This document shows positions 1 to 10,632 of a stretch of 64,000 nucleotides of DNA, in pieces. A model generated the notes under the pieces. That model saw only the letters and a program-made list of their open reading frames with translations. It had not been told where the DNA came from and did no database searches. Location: contig NC_062258.1 in the NCBI RefSeq assembly GCF_905475465.1, positions 1,116,001-1,180,000 on the forward strand, written 5' to 3'. The first letter of the stretch is position 1. Every line of letters begins with the position of its first letter. The position numbers and the translations under genes are program-made. The DNA is from Pieris napi (lineage: Eukaryota > Arthropoda > Insecta > Lepidoptera > Pieridae).

Positions 1-71
1 AAATATCATAAGCTGGTCCAGTTCAACGCGGCAACACCCCGACAAAGCTATGGAGCGAGCGATTTAGCATT

Positions 72-446
72 TTTGAAGTTATACATCTTTAGGCGCGTTA
101 TGAAAAATTGATGAGAGTGAAATTTTACGATGAGCGCGCACCGTGACACAAAATTAACAGAATGAAGTTGCCCACGGAAGATGCTACGGCATTGGACATA
201 ATTTAAAAACAACATTCGAATAATGATAGAATTTATGTTACACTTAATGTAAGAGAATAATAATAAATATTTATTTATTTAATTTTTCAAATGTAAACTG
301 AACTTTATTGACTATAATGACTCCTTTTCCAGTCTTTGATTATTTAATTGTAATTAATTATTTTCATGCAATCAAAAACTATTTTTAATAATGCCAAAGA
401 AGTATAACTTCTTACGCGCGTACAGAAGTACACGCACCCTTTTTTT
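72..446 (+). mobile_element. MITE of the GAAGT-palindrome family, copy 1
   Basis: One end carries the short palindrome GAAGTTATACATC and the other end GAAGTATAACTTC followed by a run rich in ACGCGCGTAC. The whole stretch is present again, almost identical and in reverse orientation, at about 19508-19875, which fixes the approximate boundaries. No coding capacity is visible. The superfamily is not clear; it is inferred to be a non-autonomous DNA transposon. Confidence 0.7.
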
Positions 447-1093
447 ATGTCTCTGTCTGATGTCTGACTTCCTATGATATAAAAGGAGAATTGCAGGTTA
501 AATGTGCGTTTCTTAACCTTGAGAAAACGTTACAATATACGTAAGCATTTTTAAAATAAAAACATGTTTTTATGTTTCATCAGGTTGCCTGAAATTATAT
601 AGAATTCGAGAGTTTTAGAAATATAGAACTCATTGATTTAATATGTAGAAAGTAGAATTTGGAATTTAATGTATAGGTAATTAGCAATTATTTAATATTC
701 GCGTGTTTCATAGCCGCCTAGCAAAGGCTACACTTTGTAACAATAATGAGACATGTACGCTTGTGTAAAAAGCATATTAATTTTTGCAAAATGAATTTTA
801 CAAAGTTACAATATAGCTTTGAAAAAGTTTTTGTAAATATTGTCAGTCACTCGTAGAATCGAGATAATTGTTTTATGTACTCTGTCTTGTTTGGTTATGT
901 GAATATGTATGATATACTGTGATGGACATAGATAGTCGAAAACTAAATTAGTATGAATGTTTGTCGACACGAACTGTCATTTTCATTGTGTTGCCATATA
1001 TAGATTATTTAACTACTAAGATCGCTATTGAATTATTTGCTATTAACAAATTCGCTCATTAAAATTTCTATAAAACAATAAAAATAAACAAAT
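447..1093. other. AT-rich stretch without recognised feature
   Basis: No open frame, splice-bounded exon or repeat family that I recognise. The base composition matches the other intergenic or intronic DNA of the window. Confidence 0.5.
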
Positions 1094-1384
1094 CAGTGGC
1101 GCCACAACCTCTTTAGGTCTTGGCCTCAGATTTCTGAATCTGTTTCATGATCATTTTTTAAATCTGATAGGCAAGTAGGTGATCAGCCTCCAGTGCCTGA
1201 CACACACCGTCGACTTTTTTTGGGTCTAAGACATGTCGGTTTCCTCACGATGTTTTCCTTCACCGTTCGAGCAAATGTTAAATGCGCACATAGAAAGCAA
1301 GTCCATTGGTGCACAGCTGGGGGTCGAACCTACGACCTCAGGGATGAGAGTCGTACGCTGAAGCCACTAGGCCAACACTGCTCA
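1094..1384 (-). mobile_element. tRNA-derived SINE (family 1)
   Basis: Read on the minus strand the element begins GAGCAGTGTTGGCCTAGTGG, with a pol III A box (TGGCCTAGTGG), followed by a B box (GGTTCGACCCC, close to GGTTCGANTCC) and a unique body ending in a tail with CCAGACCTAAAGAGG-like sequence. The same unit recurs at least eight times in this window in both orientations. The tRNA-like head makes it a SINE and not a functional tRNA gene. Confidence 0.85.
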
Positions 1385-1671
1385 GAATTTAATTTAAAAC
1401 AATACCAAATGTTTAAAAACAATTCAAAGTATTCCGCATCGCATTTGCTCCGTAAATAATTCTTGTTTGAAGTTCTTTCGCGGATGGCACAGGCGAGAAG
1501 TTGTAAACTAGAGGGAGCTTAAGGTAAGTTCAGTTCGAACTTCCGCCTGCTGCCTTTGTAATCATTTTTTTTCAGTTTCTTAGAAATAAGTTCCTGGTTA
1601 TGAATTGTTGGTGAGCTTAGTCATGCATGTCAAGTTTCATAACATATTTTTTGTTTTTAAGTCATTTATTG

Positions 1672-1890
1672 CAGCTAGGTGAAGGGTAACGGGTTCGATT
1701 CCCGGTTCGAGGGCAAGTTTTAATTTAATTTAAATTTGTTCTCGGCCTTTGGGAGGGTTGTGCGGTACCGGGCGAGCGCCTAAACCGTACATGGAGGACA
1801 CGGTCGAATTTCTAAAGACAAGCACGAATTATAAAAAAAAAATCCTATACTTGACGCTGGCTAATGCACAAATCGTGCCAGAGCCATAAA
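1672..1890 (+). mobile_element. tRNA-derived SINE (family 2)
   Basis: A B-box-like GGGTTCGATTCCCGG is followed by a unique body (ACGGTCGAATTTCTAAAGAC) and ends in A-rich runs. The head lacks a clear A box, so the 5' end may be truncated. A second member with both A and B boxes is at 16021-16140. Confidence 0.65.
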
Positions 1891-1899
1891 AAAAAGTCA

Positions 1900-2974
1900 T
1901 GTATTAATAAATCCCAAAAAAATATCGATTTTAGTTAATATTATAAAACTGTTACTGTTGGTAAATAGCCAGTGTTCAATTGTTTTTATAATTCACAAGA
2001 AATACATTTAAATATATACTTTTTTAAATAAATTTTTGATGTTTCATTATGTGAATATTTTTGTACTAGCCTTAAAAAATTATAACTCAAAATGATCCAC
2101 TATTGCACAATGTATATAGGGTCACCCCTTCCACTTCCTAACAGGACTTACCAATAGCCCTATAAACAACTAGAAAACATACGAAAACCTTTTTTTGTTT
2201 CTAATGAATAAACTTAAAAACTACTAGACCGATTTCAAAGATTATTGTACTGTTAGGATACTACATTAGCCCCAACCGTAACTATTAGTTATTTCAAAAT
2301 TTATTTTTAAAAGCTGTGCGAATCCGCTACAGACCGCTAGTATAACCAAGCTTTCAATATATGGTCAACATTTCAGAATCAACATTTTAAAATACATTTT
2401 ATAATGTTAATTGCTTTTAATTAAAATGTTACGATCAATTAACTACATATCATGTGCTTTAGAGAGTGAAATTTTCATGCTACATTTGTATTTCATCAAT
2501 AAATATTATGGATATGTTTTTGTTCGATATCAGTTTTAGATAGAGATTATAATATTTTTTTTTAGGTGAGCGGCTGAGAGATTGAAGATCAAGTCTAGGA
2601 ATAATATTGTTAGAAGGTTTCTTTGTTAGGCTTGCGTTGTACCTGTCTACGGAGGCCCTTAACATCTCAAACTTCGATCGTATAGCATCAGACCACAATT
2701 AGTATAATTATCTCACTTCGATTTCATGCTAATTATAATACGATTTTCACGGTACATTGCACAGACTAGTTATATTGTATTAGTTTCACGATCATTACTA
2801 CATACTGTGCTATTTTGTATTCTTGAATTATTAAATTATCATTATTAGGTCCTTGTTTACAGTTTTAGTTGTATGTTATGAAAGTAGCTTAAAGCCTTTA
2901 TAGTAAAATATATAAACGTTGAAACATTTTTATATAAACGGGATTTTTGACGTTATTTAAATAACTAAACGTAC
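1900..2974. other. AT-rich stretch, no supported gene
   Basis: The only longer open frame (minus strand, 2480-2698) starts at a TTG directly after a stop and has no convincing splice acceptor, so I do not call it a gene. No repeat family was recognised. Confidence 0.45.
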
Positions 2975-3238
2975 TGTTACGAAGACGGGTCGACTGCAAT
3001 GTTTTTAGATTTTTCCACTACTTAGAGAACTTTTCAGCAGGCTGAAATGTGATTTCTGACCGTTTCAGGAGAGGGTCAATCACATATTAAGAAATCGTAA
3101 TTTACATAATGTTACCCTAGTTTTCAGGAGCCTGAAACATTTTTTCAGGCCGTTTCAGAACACGTGTAGTCGAATGGTACACTTTTCAGGAAACCCGTTT
3201 TCAGGCGTTTTCAGGCCTGGTTATACCCCTTTGATGAA

Positions 3239-3450
3239 GGAATGTTCTAGAACGAATTTTCTAAGTGTGGGACAAGGACGGAATGATACGCGAGAGAGAG
3301 GGAAGATCGGAACCTTCTCGAAGCTAGACCGAGCACTCTAGAACGCCGTACGACAAGGACGGAGCAATGTGCGAAAGAGATAGCTAGTACGCACGTTCTA
3401 GAATTGTGCGATCGCTACTCAGTTGCGCTGCCGCCTAGAGAGTTCTCGAA
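3239..3450 (+). promoter_or_regulatory. Heat-shock-element-like cluster in the LTR
   Basis: A perfect three-unit site of the form GAAnnTTCnnGAA lies at 3240-3252, overlapped on the right by GAAnnTTC at 3254-3261. Further TTCnnGAA sites are at 3315-3322, 3396-3403 and 3443-3450, the last only 15 bp upstream of the TATA box. This is the canonical HSF-binding arrangement; that it responds to heat or stress is inference. Confidence 0.5.
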
Positions 3451-3464
3451 CATCGCTCCCAGGG

Positions 3465-3503
3465 ATATATAAGCGAGCCGAAACGCGACCGATTAGTTCA
3501 GTT
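3465..3503 (+). promoter_or_regulatory. Core promoter of the LTR (TATA box and initiator)
   Basis: TATATAA at about 3465-3472 is followed about 30 bp later by TCAGTT (3498-3503), which matches the arthropod initiator consensus TCAGT. The spacing is as expected for a TATA-dependent pol II start, placing the U3/R border near 3500. Confidence 0.7.
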
Positions 3504-3766
3504 TTGAATGCGATACCAAGCGATAAACACCGGAGTGACAAAGTGCGAAGACAAGCGAATACAAGTGAATACAAGTGAATACAAGTGAATACAAGTACTG
3601 TGTGAAGTGCGTGTAATTAGAGAAAGTATTTTGTGTGTGTACTTAGTGAATTATTGTGCGTAATTTCCAGTTTTTAGTGTGTACAAATTCCTCGTAGATT
3701 TATTTAGAAATAAACCCTTGAAGAGATTTACGGCGTTTCTATCCGATCCCCTAGCTCGTAACATTT

Positions 3767-3784
3767 TGGTGTCAGAAGTGGGAT
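3767..3784 (+). other. Primer binding site, tRNA-Leu
   Basis: TGGTGTCAGAAGTGGGAT starts 3 bp after the LTR and is complementary over 18 nt to the 3' end of an animal tRNA-Leu ending CCCACTTCTGACA-CCA. It lies 6 bp upstream of the Gag start codon. Confidence 0.85.
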
Positions 3785-3790
3785 AGAAAA

Positions 3791-5734
3791 ATGCCAATTA
3801 CTCCAAGGGAGAATCAAGAGGAGTTTGTGGCAGAGTCTGCAGCAAATGCGGGGATGCAGACACAGAAGACTGAGACAGTGACATTCAAGTATGAAAACTT
3901 GGCAAGTAGGTTATCTAAACAGGAGAAACGTTTGCTTGAGTTAGAAAACGAGATTCAGCGCCTTAAGATGTCTGGATTTGTGGAATCATCTGGAGCGGTG
4001 GAGGCACCTACCTTTGATGGTTCTTCTTCTTGGGGTGCCTACAAGGTACAGTTTGAGGCTCTGTGCAAGATAAACGGTTGGAAAAATGATCAGGCTGTAG
4101 CTGCCCTTATTTTGGGACTGCGAGGCGAAGCCCTGGACGTGTTAGAAGTCATGACAGGCAAAGTGACGCTGACGCGACTGCTGGATGCTCTGGAATCACG
4201 TTATGGGGACTCACATTTGGAGCCAGTCTATAGGGCTCAATTACGGGAGAGAGCGCAGCGACCGAGTGAGAGCTTGCAAGAATGGGGTCTGGAAATAGAG
4301 AAGCTGGTAAGGAAAGCCTACGCATCCTTACCAGACGTAGCAGACAAGATATTAGTGCAAACCTTCATTGATGGAATAAGAGATCGTGAAGTCAGGTTGA
4401 GTGTAAACCTTGGTCACCACAAGAACCTGAAGGATGCTCTAGCCCATGCGTTGGAGGTAGAGGCGATTCAAAAAGATCCTCAACCTTACCGCATTAGGGC
4501 TATCACGGAAAAAGCTAATGTTCAACGTGGGCCAACCTGTTACATCTGTGGGGAAGTAGGGCACATGAGGTTTTCGTGCCCTAAGAAAGACTTCCGAGGT
4601 GATGTGAAGGTTAAACGTGGGAATACATTAGTCGTCGACGGTGAAGTCAATGGAACTAAGTGTGACCTAACACTAGATACTGGAGCTTCACGAACCGTAA
4701 TTAAATACCATCTTCTGAAGTCATTTTATGGAAGCCCTTCTCGAGGAATTGTACAGCTTGTTACAGCTACGGGTCAGCGCATAACCGGTCGGGGAGAAGG
4801 AATCGCAACCTTTAAGATTGGTGGACGTTTTTACAGACACAAGGTTGTTCTTGCCGACATAGTAGATGACTGCATAATCGGGTTAGACTTTATGAAGCTG
4901 TACAATTGTAAAATAGATCTGGAAAAAGGAATCTTTAAGTGTGGAGAACAGGAAGTTTGCTTGCTTGGACACTCTACAAATAGTGGTTATGACGTCTGTA
5001 TCAATGTGGATGGACAGGCCAGTAATGAACATCAGTGGAACGCAGTTCGTAAAGTTACTGAGACCTTTGAGAAAGCCTTGTCAAGACACCTATCAAAAGC
5101 AGAGGAACAATTCAAGCAATTTTCGGACATGATATCTGCCCATGAAAGGGAGCTTACAAAAAGTTCAGAAGTGTCTCAACGACCATGTGAAAAGGTCAAC
5201 AAACAGGACCGAAGGGAGATTGGCCATGTGAGAACTTTTAGAACAGACACCATTGGTTCAGATTGGAGTGGAAACTTGATGCAGGTAGCACAGCAAGAAG
5301 ATTGTGACATTAAACCAATTCTAGATTGGATGAAATCTTCATCTGTCAAGCCGCAATGGAGTAAAGTCGCATCTACAAGTACCACTACTAAGAGTTACTG
5401 GGCTCAATGGGATAGTTTAGTTGTACATAATGGAGTGTTATGTCGCAAACTGAAAAATGCTCAAGGTGATCATTTGCAGTTAGTTGTGCCAAGATCCAAG
5501 GTTCGCGACATATTGGAAATGTTTCATACTGACTTGTCTAGTGGACACTTAGGAGAAAAGAGGACTGTGATGAAGATTAAAGAAATATTTTATTGGATAC
5601 GCTATCGTGAAGATGTTGAAGACTGGATCAAGAAATGTAAAGCTTGTGCAGCTATTAAGGATTCGCAGACTCGGTCTCCATGGGAAAGGATAACGGTGAA
5701 AGAAAGTGATGATGCTCGGGACGAGCATGTCTAA
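3791..5734 (+). CDS. Gag-protease-integrase zinc finger polyprotein (647 aa)
   Basis: The ATG lies 6 bp after the primer site. Residues about 28-60 form a charged, heptad-like coiled coil; about 75-235 have the helical capsid character of retrotransposon Gag; a CCHC knuckle CYICGEVGHMRFSC starts at residue 250; an aspartic protease follows with LDTGAS near residue 297 and the matching IIGLDF near 358. A linker leads into an HHCC integrase zinc finger (HTDLSSGH at about 579-586, KCKAC near 616). Reverse transcriptase, RNase H and the DDE core are absent, apparently through an internal deletion that kept the frame. The stop lies at the polypurine tract. The frame has no internal stop, unusual for a defective copy, so the product may still be selected or very recent. 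Confidence 0.9.
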   Translation: MPITPRENQEEFVAESAANAGMQTQKTETVTFKYENLASRLSKQEKRLLELENEIQRLKMSGFVESSGAVEAPTFDGSSSWGAYKVQFEALCKINGWKNDQAVAALILGLRGEALDVLEVMTGKVTLTRLLDALESRYGDSHLEPVYRAQLRERAQRPSESLQEWGLEIEKLVRKAYASLPDVADKILVQTFIDGIRDREVRLSVNLGHHKNLKDALAHALEVEAIQKDPQPYRIRAITEKANVQRGPTCYICGEVGHMRFSCPKKDFRGDVKVKRGNTLVVDGEVNGTKCDLTLDTGASRTVIKYHLLKSFYGSPSRGIVQLVTATGQRITGRGEGIATFKIGGRFYRHKVVLADIVDDCIIGLDFMKLYNCKIDLEKGIFKCGEQEVCLLGHSTNSGYDVCINVDGQASNEHQWNAVRKVTETFEKALSRHLSKAEEQFKQFSDMISAHERELTKSSEVSQRPCEKVNKQDRREIGHVRTFRTDTIGSDWSGNLMQVAQQEDCDIKPILDWMKSSSVKPQWSKVASTSTTTKSYWAQWDSLVVHNGVLCRKLKNAQGDHLQLVVPRSKVRDILEMFHTDLSSGHLGEKRTVMKIKEIFYWIRYREDVEDWIKKCKACAAIKDSQTRSPWERITVKESDDARDEHV

Positions 5735-5745
5735 GGAGGGGGTAG

Positions 5746-6534
5746 TGTTACGAAGACGGGTCGACTGCAATGTTTTTAGATTTTTCCACTACTTAGAGAA
5801 CTTTTCAGCAGGCTGAAATGTGATTTCTGACCGTTTCAGGAGAGGGTCAATCACATATTAAGAAATCGTAATTTACATAATGTTACCCTAGTTTTCAGGA
5901 GCCTGAAACATTTTTTCAGGCCGTTTCAGAACACGTGTAGTCGAATGGTACACTTTTCAGGAAACCCGTTTTCAGGCGTTTTCAGGCCTGGTTATACCCC
6001 TTTGATGAAGGAATGTTCTAGAACGAATTTTCTAAGTGTGGGACAAGGACGGAATGATACGCGAGAGAGAGGGAAGATCGGAACCTTCTCGAAGCTAGAC
6101 CGAGCACTCTAGAACGCCGTACGACAAGGAAGGAGCAATGTGCGAAAGAGATAGCTAGTACGCACGTTCTAGAATTGTGCGATCGCTACTCAGTTGCGCT
6201 GCCGCCTAGAGAGTTCTCGAACATCGCTCCCAGGGATATATAAGCGAGCCGAAACGCGACCGATTAGTTCAGTTTTGAATGCGATACCAAGCGATAAACA
6301 CCGGAGTGACAAAGTGCGAAGACAAGCGAATACAAGTGAATACAAGTGAATACAAGTGAATACAAGTACTGTGTGAAGTGCGTGTAATTAGAGAAAGTAT
6401 TTTGTGTGTGTACTTAGTGAATTATTGTGCGTAATTTCCAGTTTTTAGTGTGTACAAATTCCTCGTAGATTTATTTAGAAATAAACCCTTGAAGAGATTT
6501 ACGGCGTTTCTATCCGATCCCCTAGCTCGTAACA
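5746..6534 (+). repeat. 3' LTR of the Gypsy-type element
   Basis: Same 789-bp sequence as the first LTR with a single difference noticed (A where the first has C at 3360). It carries the same regulatory sites; the three-unit GAAnnTTCnnGAA site is at about 6011-6023, so it could drive transcription into the DNA on its right. Confidence 0.93.
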
Positions 6535-6538
6535 GTAC

Positions 6539-7403
6539 CTATAGTGCTTTTCATGAAAGAAGTCCCGCGGTGATTTTTGGAACTAAATTTGACAGGTCGG
6601 CAATGTTGTCATTCGTCGATGTTATCAAGTTCGTTTGTTGTGGTAGATTTTTGTGAATTTTTAACTAGCTTAGTGCATTTTAAAGATTGATTACAGTGCC
6701 AAAAGTTGTAAAAAGTTCGGCTCGAGAAATGATATTAAAGGTGAAAGAGTTCTGTGAAGCGGAACATAAGAATCAAGGTGTTTTAATACCACTAAACAAT
6801 GTTCGGAAGAGAGTTGCCGCCATAACAGGTACTTTTTAGAGTTGCCATTTAATAATTTTTTGCTGTATTGATGGGACTTTTATGATATAAATTCGTTTTT
6901 GCGACAAAGTTGAATAAATACATAAAGTGATGAAACTAGGTAACTGAAATTAAAAAATATATTACATATTACATAAGCATTATAAACTTAAAGTTACTAT
7001 TATTTTTAATTGTTCATTATTTAATTGCAGCTGTCAGTCAGAGAAAACTGTAACAAGAATTACAAACGAAAGTATAATAGCGGCGTGTACTTCGAAAAAA
7101 ATTGTAACCCAACAATTATGCAACAAAACTGAATAAAAAATTGTATTGCTTTTCTTTACCCTATTTTCTCAAGTAGGTCTGTAAGTAGTTGGTACACCGC
7201 TAATATGAGTAAATAAAAATATACTTTTTACATAATAGAAATATTGTTTCATCATAGTATGCAGAAAATAATATTATATTTTGATAAATTACATCTGCTA
7301 AATGTAAATAAAATTGGTAATTTTTTTACTCATAAATGGCAACATTACGTTATGCGATTGCAGCGCCGCGTCTGGGGGACTTCTTTCATGAAAAGGACTA
7401 TAG
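6539..7403 (+). mobile_element. DNA transposon with ~28-bp terminal inverted repeats
   Basis: The left end CTATAGTGCTTTTCATGAAA and the inverse of the right end CTATAGTCCTTTTCATGAAA agree over about 28 bp with one mismatch (6539-6566 and about 7376-7403). It contains a short open exon (6729-6828) but no full transposase, so it is non-autonomous or deleted. The Gypsy-type element inserted exactly at its left edge. Confidence 0.75.
6729..6828 (+). pseudogene. Transposase-like first exon inside the TIR element
   Basis: The frame starts MILKVKEFCEAEH and reads on as a basic 33-residue segment (residues PLNNVRKRVAAITG near the end) that stops at a good donor, ACAG followed by GTACTT, in phase 1. 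The pattern resembles the N-terminal helix-turn-helix region that precedes DDE transposases in some insect DNA elements; the family is not firmly recognised. No continuation was found before the right TIR, so it is a remnant. Confidence 0.4.
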
Positions 7404-7662
7404 TAAGCGAAATAATGACACATCAAGTTCACAGACTATATCTTTATGGCAATAGTTTTAACTTTATGCCAGTTTCAAGTAAAAGGTAGGGAAATTACAC
7501 GCGACAAAAAATAAACAAAGACATCAAAAGGAAATAAAGGGATAAGCTATCAAAATATGTACATAAACATATTAAATCCAATCATTATTACTGATTATGA
7601 AAGAAGATAATACATTATAATTCAATAAAGGATAAAGCAAAAGGCAGGATTTTAGTTGGAAA

Positions 7663-8156
7663 GAAGTATACATGAACGTTCCTTATAAAATGCGCTACCT
7701 TCTAGTGTATTTTTGTCAAAATCCATTGGTTAGTTTTTAGAAAATTACGTTTATTTACATATTTCAGTCAATTATCGTTACAAATATAAGAAATATACAT
7801 GAAAACGTTCCTTATAAAATGCGCTATCTTTTGGTGTAATTTTAATTATTATTATTAAAATTAAAAAAAAATACGTTTATGTACATATTTCAGTCAGTTA
7901 TCCTACAAATATAAGAAGTATACATGAAAACGTTCCTTATAAAATGCGCTATCTTTTGGTGTAATTTTAATTATTATTATATTATTATTAAAATTGTAAA
8001 AAAATTATGTTTATGTACATATTTAAGTCAGTTATCGTTACAAATATAAGAAGTATACATTGAAACGTTCCTTATAAAATGCGCTATCTTTTGGTGTAAT
8101 TTTAATTATTATTATATTATTATTAAAATTTAAAAAAAATACGTTTATGTACATAT
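7663..8156 (+). repeat. Tandem repeat, four units of ~124-133 bp
   Basis: Units start near 7663, 7792, 7916 and 8049 with GAAGTATACATGAAAACGTTCC-like sequence and contain AAATGCGCTATCTTTTGGTG and CATATTTCAGTCAGTTATCG. Units differ mainly in the length of an internal ATT repeat. The first unit is the most diverged. Confidence 0.85.
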
Positions 8157-10632
8157 GTTGGAACATGTAGTTATTGATAGATTCAGAAAGGAGGTGCGGT
8201 GCGGTCATATTGGGAACAAGAAAAGAAAATATGGTCGATGTCACCAATATCTTCTCAACAATCACACTCAACAAATCGAAGCCTTGCTAAATGATGAGGT
8301 GTTCATACATGTCCTAAAGTTCACAGACTATTCGGCAATATGATTAGAGCTTGTTAAAATATAGCCAAATTGTAAAATTGCATTGCAACCCTGCGGCAAT
8401 AGATTGCGTTATGCCGACGGACTTGTATCCATGTAAAAAAGACAATATCACTTTCGTTATTAGTGTAGTAAAATCGCTACATAATATATTATATAGCCAA
8501 TCCTTCCAGTAACACTGTGTGTCTGTGACGGTTATGAAAAATAAGGTTTTTAAAGAAAATACCTCTAAAAGGTACCTTCCGCTCTTAACGCTCTGGAAAT
8601 TGTGGCCGGAGATTAAAACTATTCCTACAAATCTATTGACAAATAAGATTTCATATCAGACATACATTTAACTAGATTCCGACGTAGCTTTCATGTAATC
8701 GTTTATTTTAGCATAATATATTTTTTTGTAATATGTTTTTTTTCTGCAACCTCTTCAACAAAAGTTTTAAAATTCAGTCAATTTACATAAGTATATTGAA
8801 TTATATGTTACCCGTTCTCAGAAATCACACTATCTATGGTGAAACTATACTAAATCCGTTCAATAGTGTTGGATTATATCGCGTTTATAGCCAGGCGCTA
8901 ATGAGGGACTTATTTTCCAATTTGTAAGGATAATTGAAGGTAATAACTCCTATTTTTATCAATTCAAAGAATCTTATACATCGATCGGGCACCTACGCGC
9001 CAATTATAAGAGGATTTGAAAATACTTTTATGTCTTCGTCTGTAAAAATGATCTCCCGTCGACGTTAATTAATTCACGATTCTATTTTGTTTTCTAAACA
9101 AATATTTTTTTCAGTAATTTGATTACACAAAAACATTTTCTTGAACTAAAACCGTCGGCACAAAGGGTTATTAAAATGTTATACCTGGGTCCTATGGAAG
9201 AATTTTTGCGCTTCCTCAGACCTAACGGTATGATCCTCGATCAGCCTACCTGACTCAGGCCTCCGTAACTAAGGATCCATAGCGGTCGGAGTAACTTTGT
9301 AAGCGCGTTTCAGGTTTCACATTATACAAGTGTAGCCGTAGATTCAGTAGATGTCGCTTAAGTTTTAACTACACCTATTTTTAGTGTACTCCTTAGTGCA
9401 GGAAATGCATAGGTACCCACTGAGACCCCAAGGAGCTACCAACATTCGCTCTAGGCAGGATGCGCTATCCATATCCGCTTTTATTAAACGCCCTTCATAG
9501 ACTTAGACAAAATATGTACATAAACATCTCTATGTTTGTATCTACAGATAAGTGTAAGTTTCACTAATGACGCCAGTATGGACAACACAATGAAAATTTG
9601 TTGTCGATAGATCACCATGTAATTTGAGAAATTTCAAAAACCGAATACGCTTTTATTAAAACCCTAGTTCACAGAATTCCCAACAAATACTAATTCAATA
9701 TTCCTCTTTGTAAACGGATTTCCAGGAAATCTGTCCTTTGTGTTTTATGCAGTTTCCGCTTCGTGGAAATTCACGTGAAACTCGCATCAATTTTGCTTTG
9801 TATGATTTTAATAAGTTCGACGAACGCCTAGATTAATTTACCAGTCGCCATCCCCAAACAATTACACTGGATGTCACCCACACTGTCCATTTAATAATTT
9901 GATTTTGACGTTACTAAAACAGATCAGACGGAAAATGAAAATTAAATAGTAAAAATAGATGAATTTTAAGTAATGTTCAGATTTCATCATTTGAACATCA
10001 ACAAACTGCTGACATGGATCCGGTGTTTGCTAAATATTAGCAGCTGAATAGCAATTTTAATTATATTTTATTTAAATATTGATCAGCTGCTGACACGGCT
10101 CATATGTGTTCCAAATTATAATAGCTGAGGTTGCGCGATACACCAACAGCTCACTAGAAAAATATCATGTATGTGTGAATAGGTGTAATTAGTATTTAAG
10201 ATAATGTTTTATAACAATAAATCAGATTTGAATATTACTCTGTCTTACGTCTCACCCTCTCATATATTTAGTCATCTAGTGCAGCTTGCTCATACATACA
10301 TTACATATACTATTCAGATACTCCTGACATTGAACACATATAAATTTTAAACACACTTTTCACAGTCCACTAACTAGCAAGCTGTTCAAGTAATATAATA
10401 AAACAAGTTCGTATCAGAAATATATTTATCCCATAAAATTAGGGCGTCCGGAACGAAATTCGCTTATAAATCTAAAGTTTTTCATTTTTAACCGGAATTT
10501 CCCCTTCTTCTTCAGTCGACCCATGCGTTGGAGAGTACATATTGCTGGTAAGAATCTGTATAAGGCATTCACTTCGTCTCCCATACAGAATAGGAAGGAG
10601 GATTCGATGTAGGCTGAAAACAATTATTGCTA
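8157..10632. other. Long stretch without recognised gene
   Basis: Only short, low-complexity frames. There are no acceptor-frame-donor exons with recognisable protein. The part around 9180-9480 is less AT-rich and may be an old repeat I cannot place. Confidence 0.4.

Larger units (their letters stand above)
2975..3763 (+). repeat. 5' LTR of the Gypsy-type element
   Basis: Terminal TGTTAC/GTAACA inverted ends. U3 contains eight TTTCAG and two CTGAAA motifs between about 3030 and 3215, several TTCNNGAA sites, then a TATATAA box, an arthropod-type initiator and a polyadenylation signal AATAAA at 3709-3714. R/U5 includes four near-tandem copies of ACAAGTGAAT (about 3551-3600). Confidence 0.93.
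2975..6534 (+). mobile_element. Complete young non-autonomous Gypsy-type LTR retrotransposon
   Basis: Two 789-bp direct repeats (2975-3763 and 5746-6534) begin TGTTAC and end GTAACA, and the element is flanked by a 4-bp duplication GTAC (2971-2974 and 6535-6538). I noticed only one difference between the LTRs (C at 3360, A at the matching base in the second copy), so insertion was recent. A tRNA-Leu primer site follows the first LTR and a purine tract (5733-5742) precedes the second. The internal region holds one 647-codon frame with Gag, protease and an integrase zinc finger but no reverse transcriptase, RNase H or integrase core. It must therefore rely on another element's enzymes. The 4-bp duplication and gene order fit Ty3/Gypsy. 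Confidence 0.93.

Noticed and set aside
2480..2698. Minus-strand 72-aa frame as an exon
   Set aside because: It starts at TTG immediately after a stop and has no convincing acceptor; no recognisable protein family.
8155..8343. 62-aa frame after the tandem repeat
   Set aside because: No domain, no start context, and the first codons lie in the repeat.
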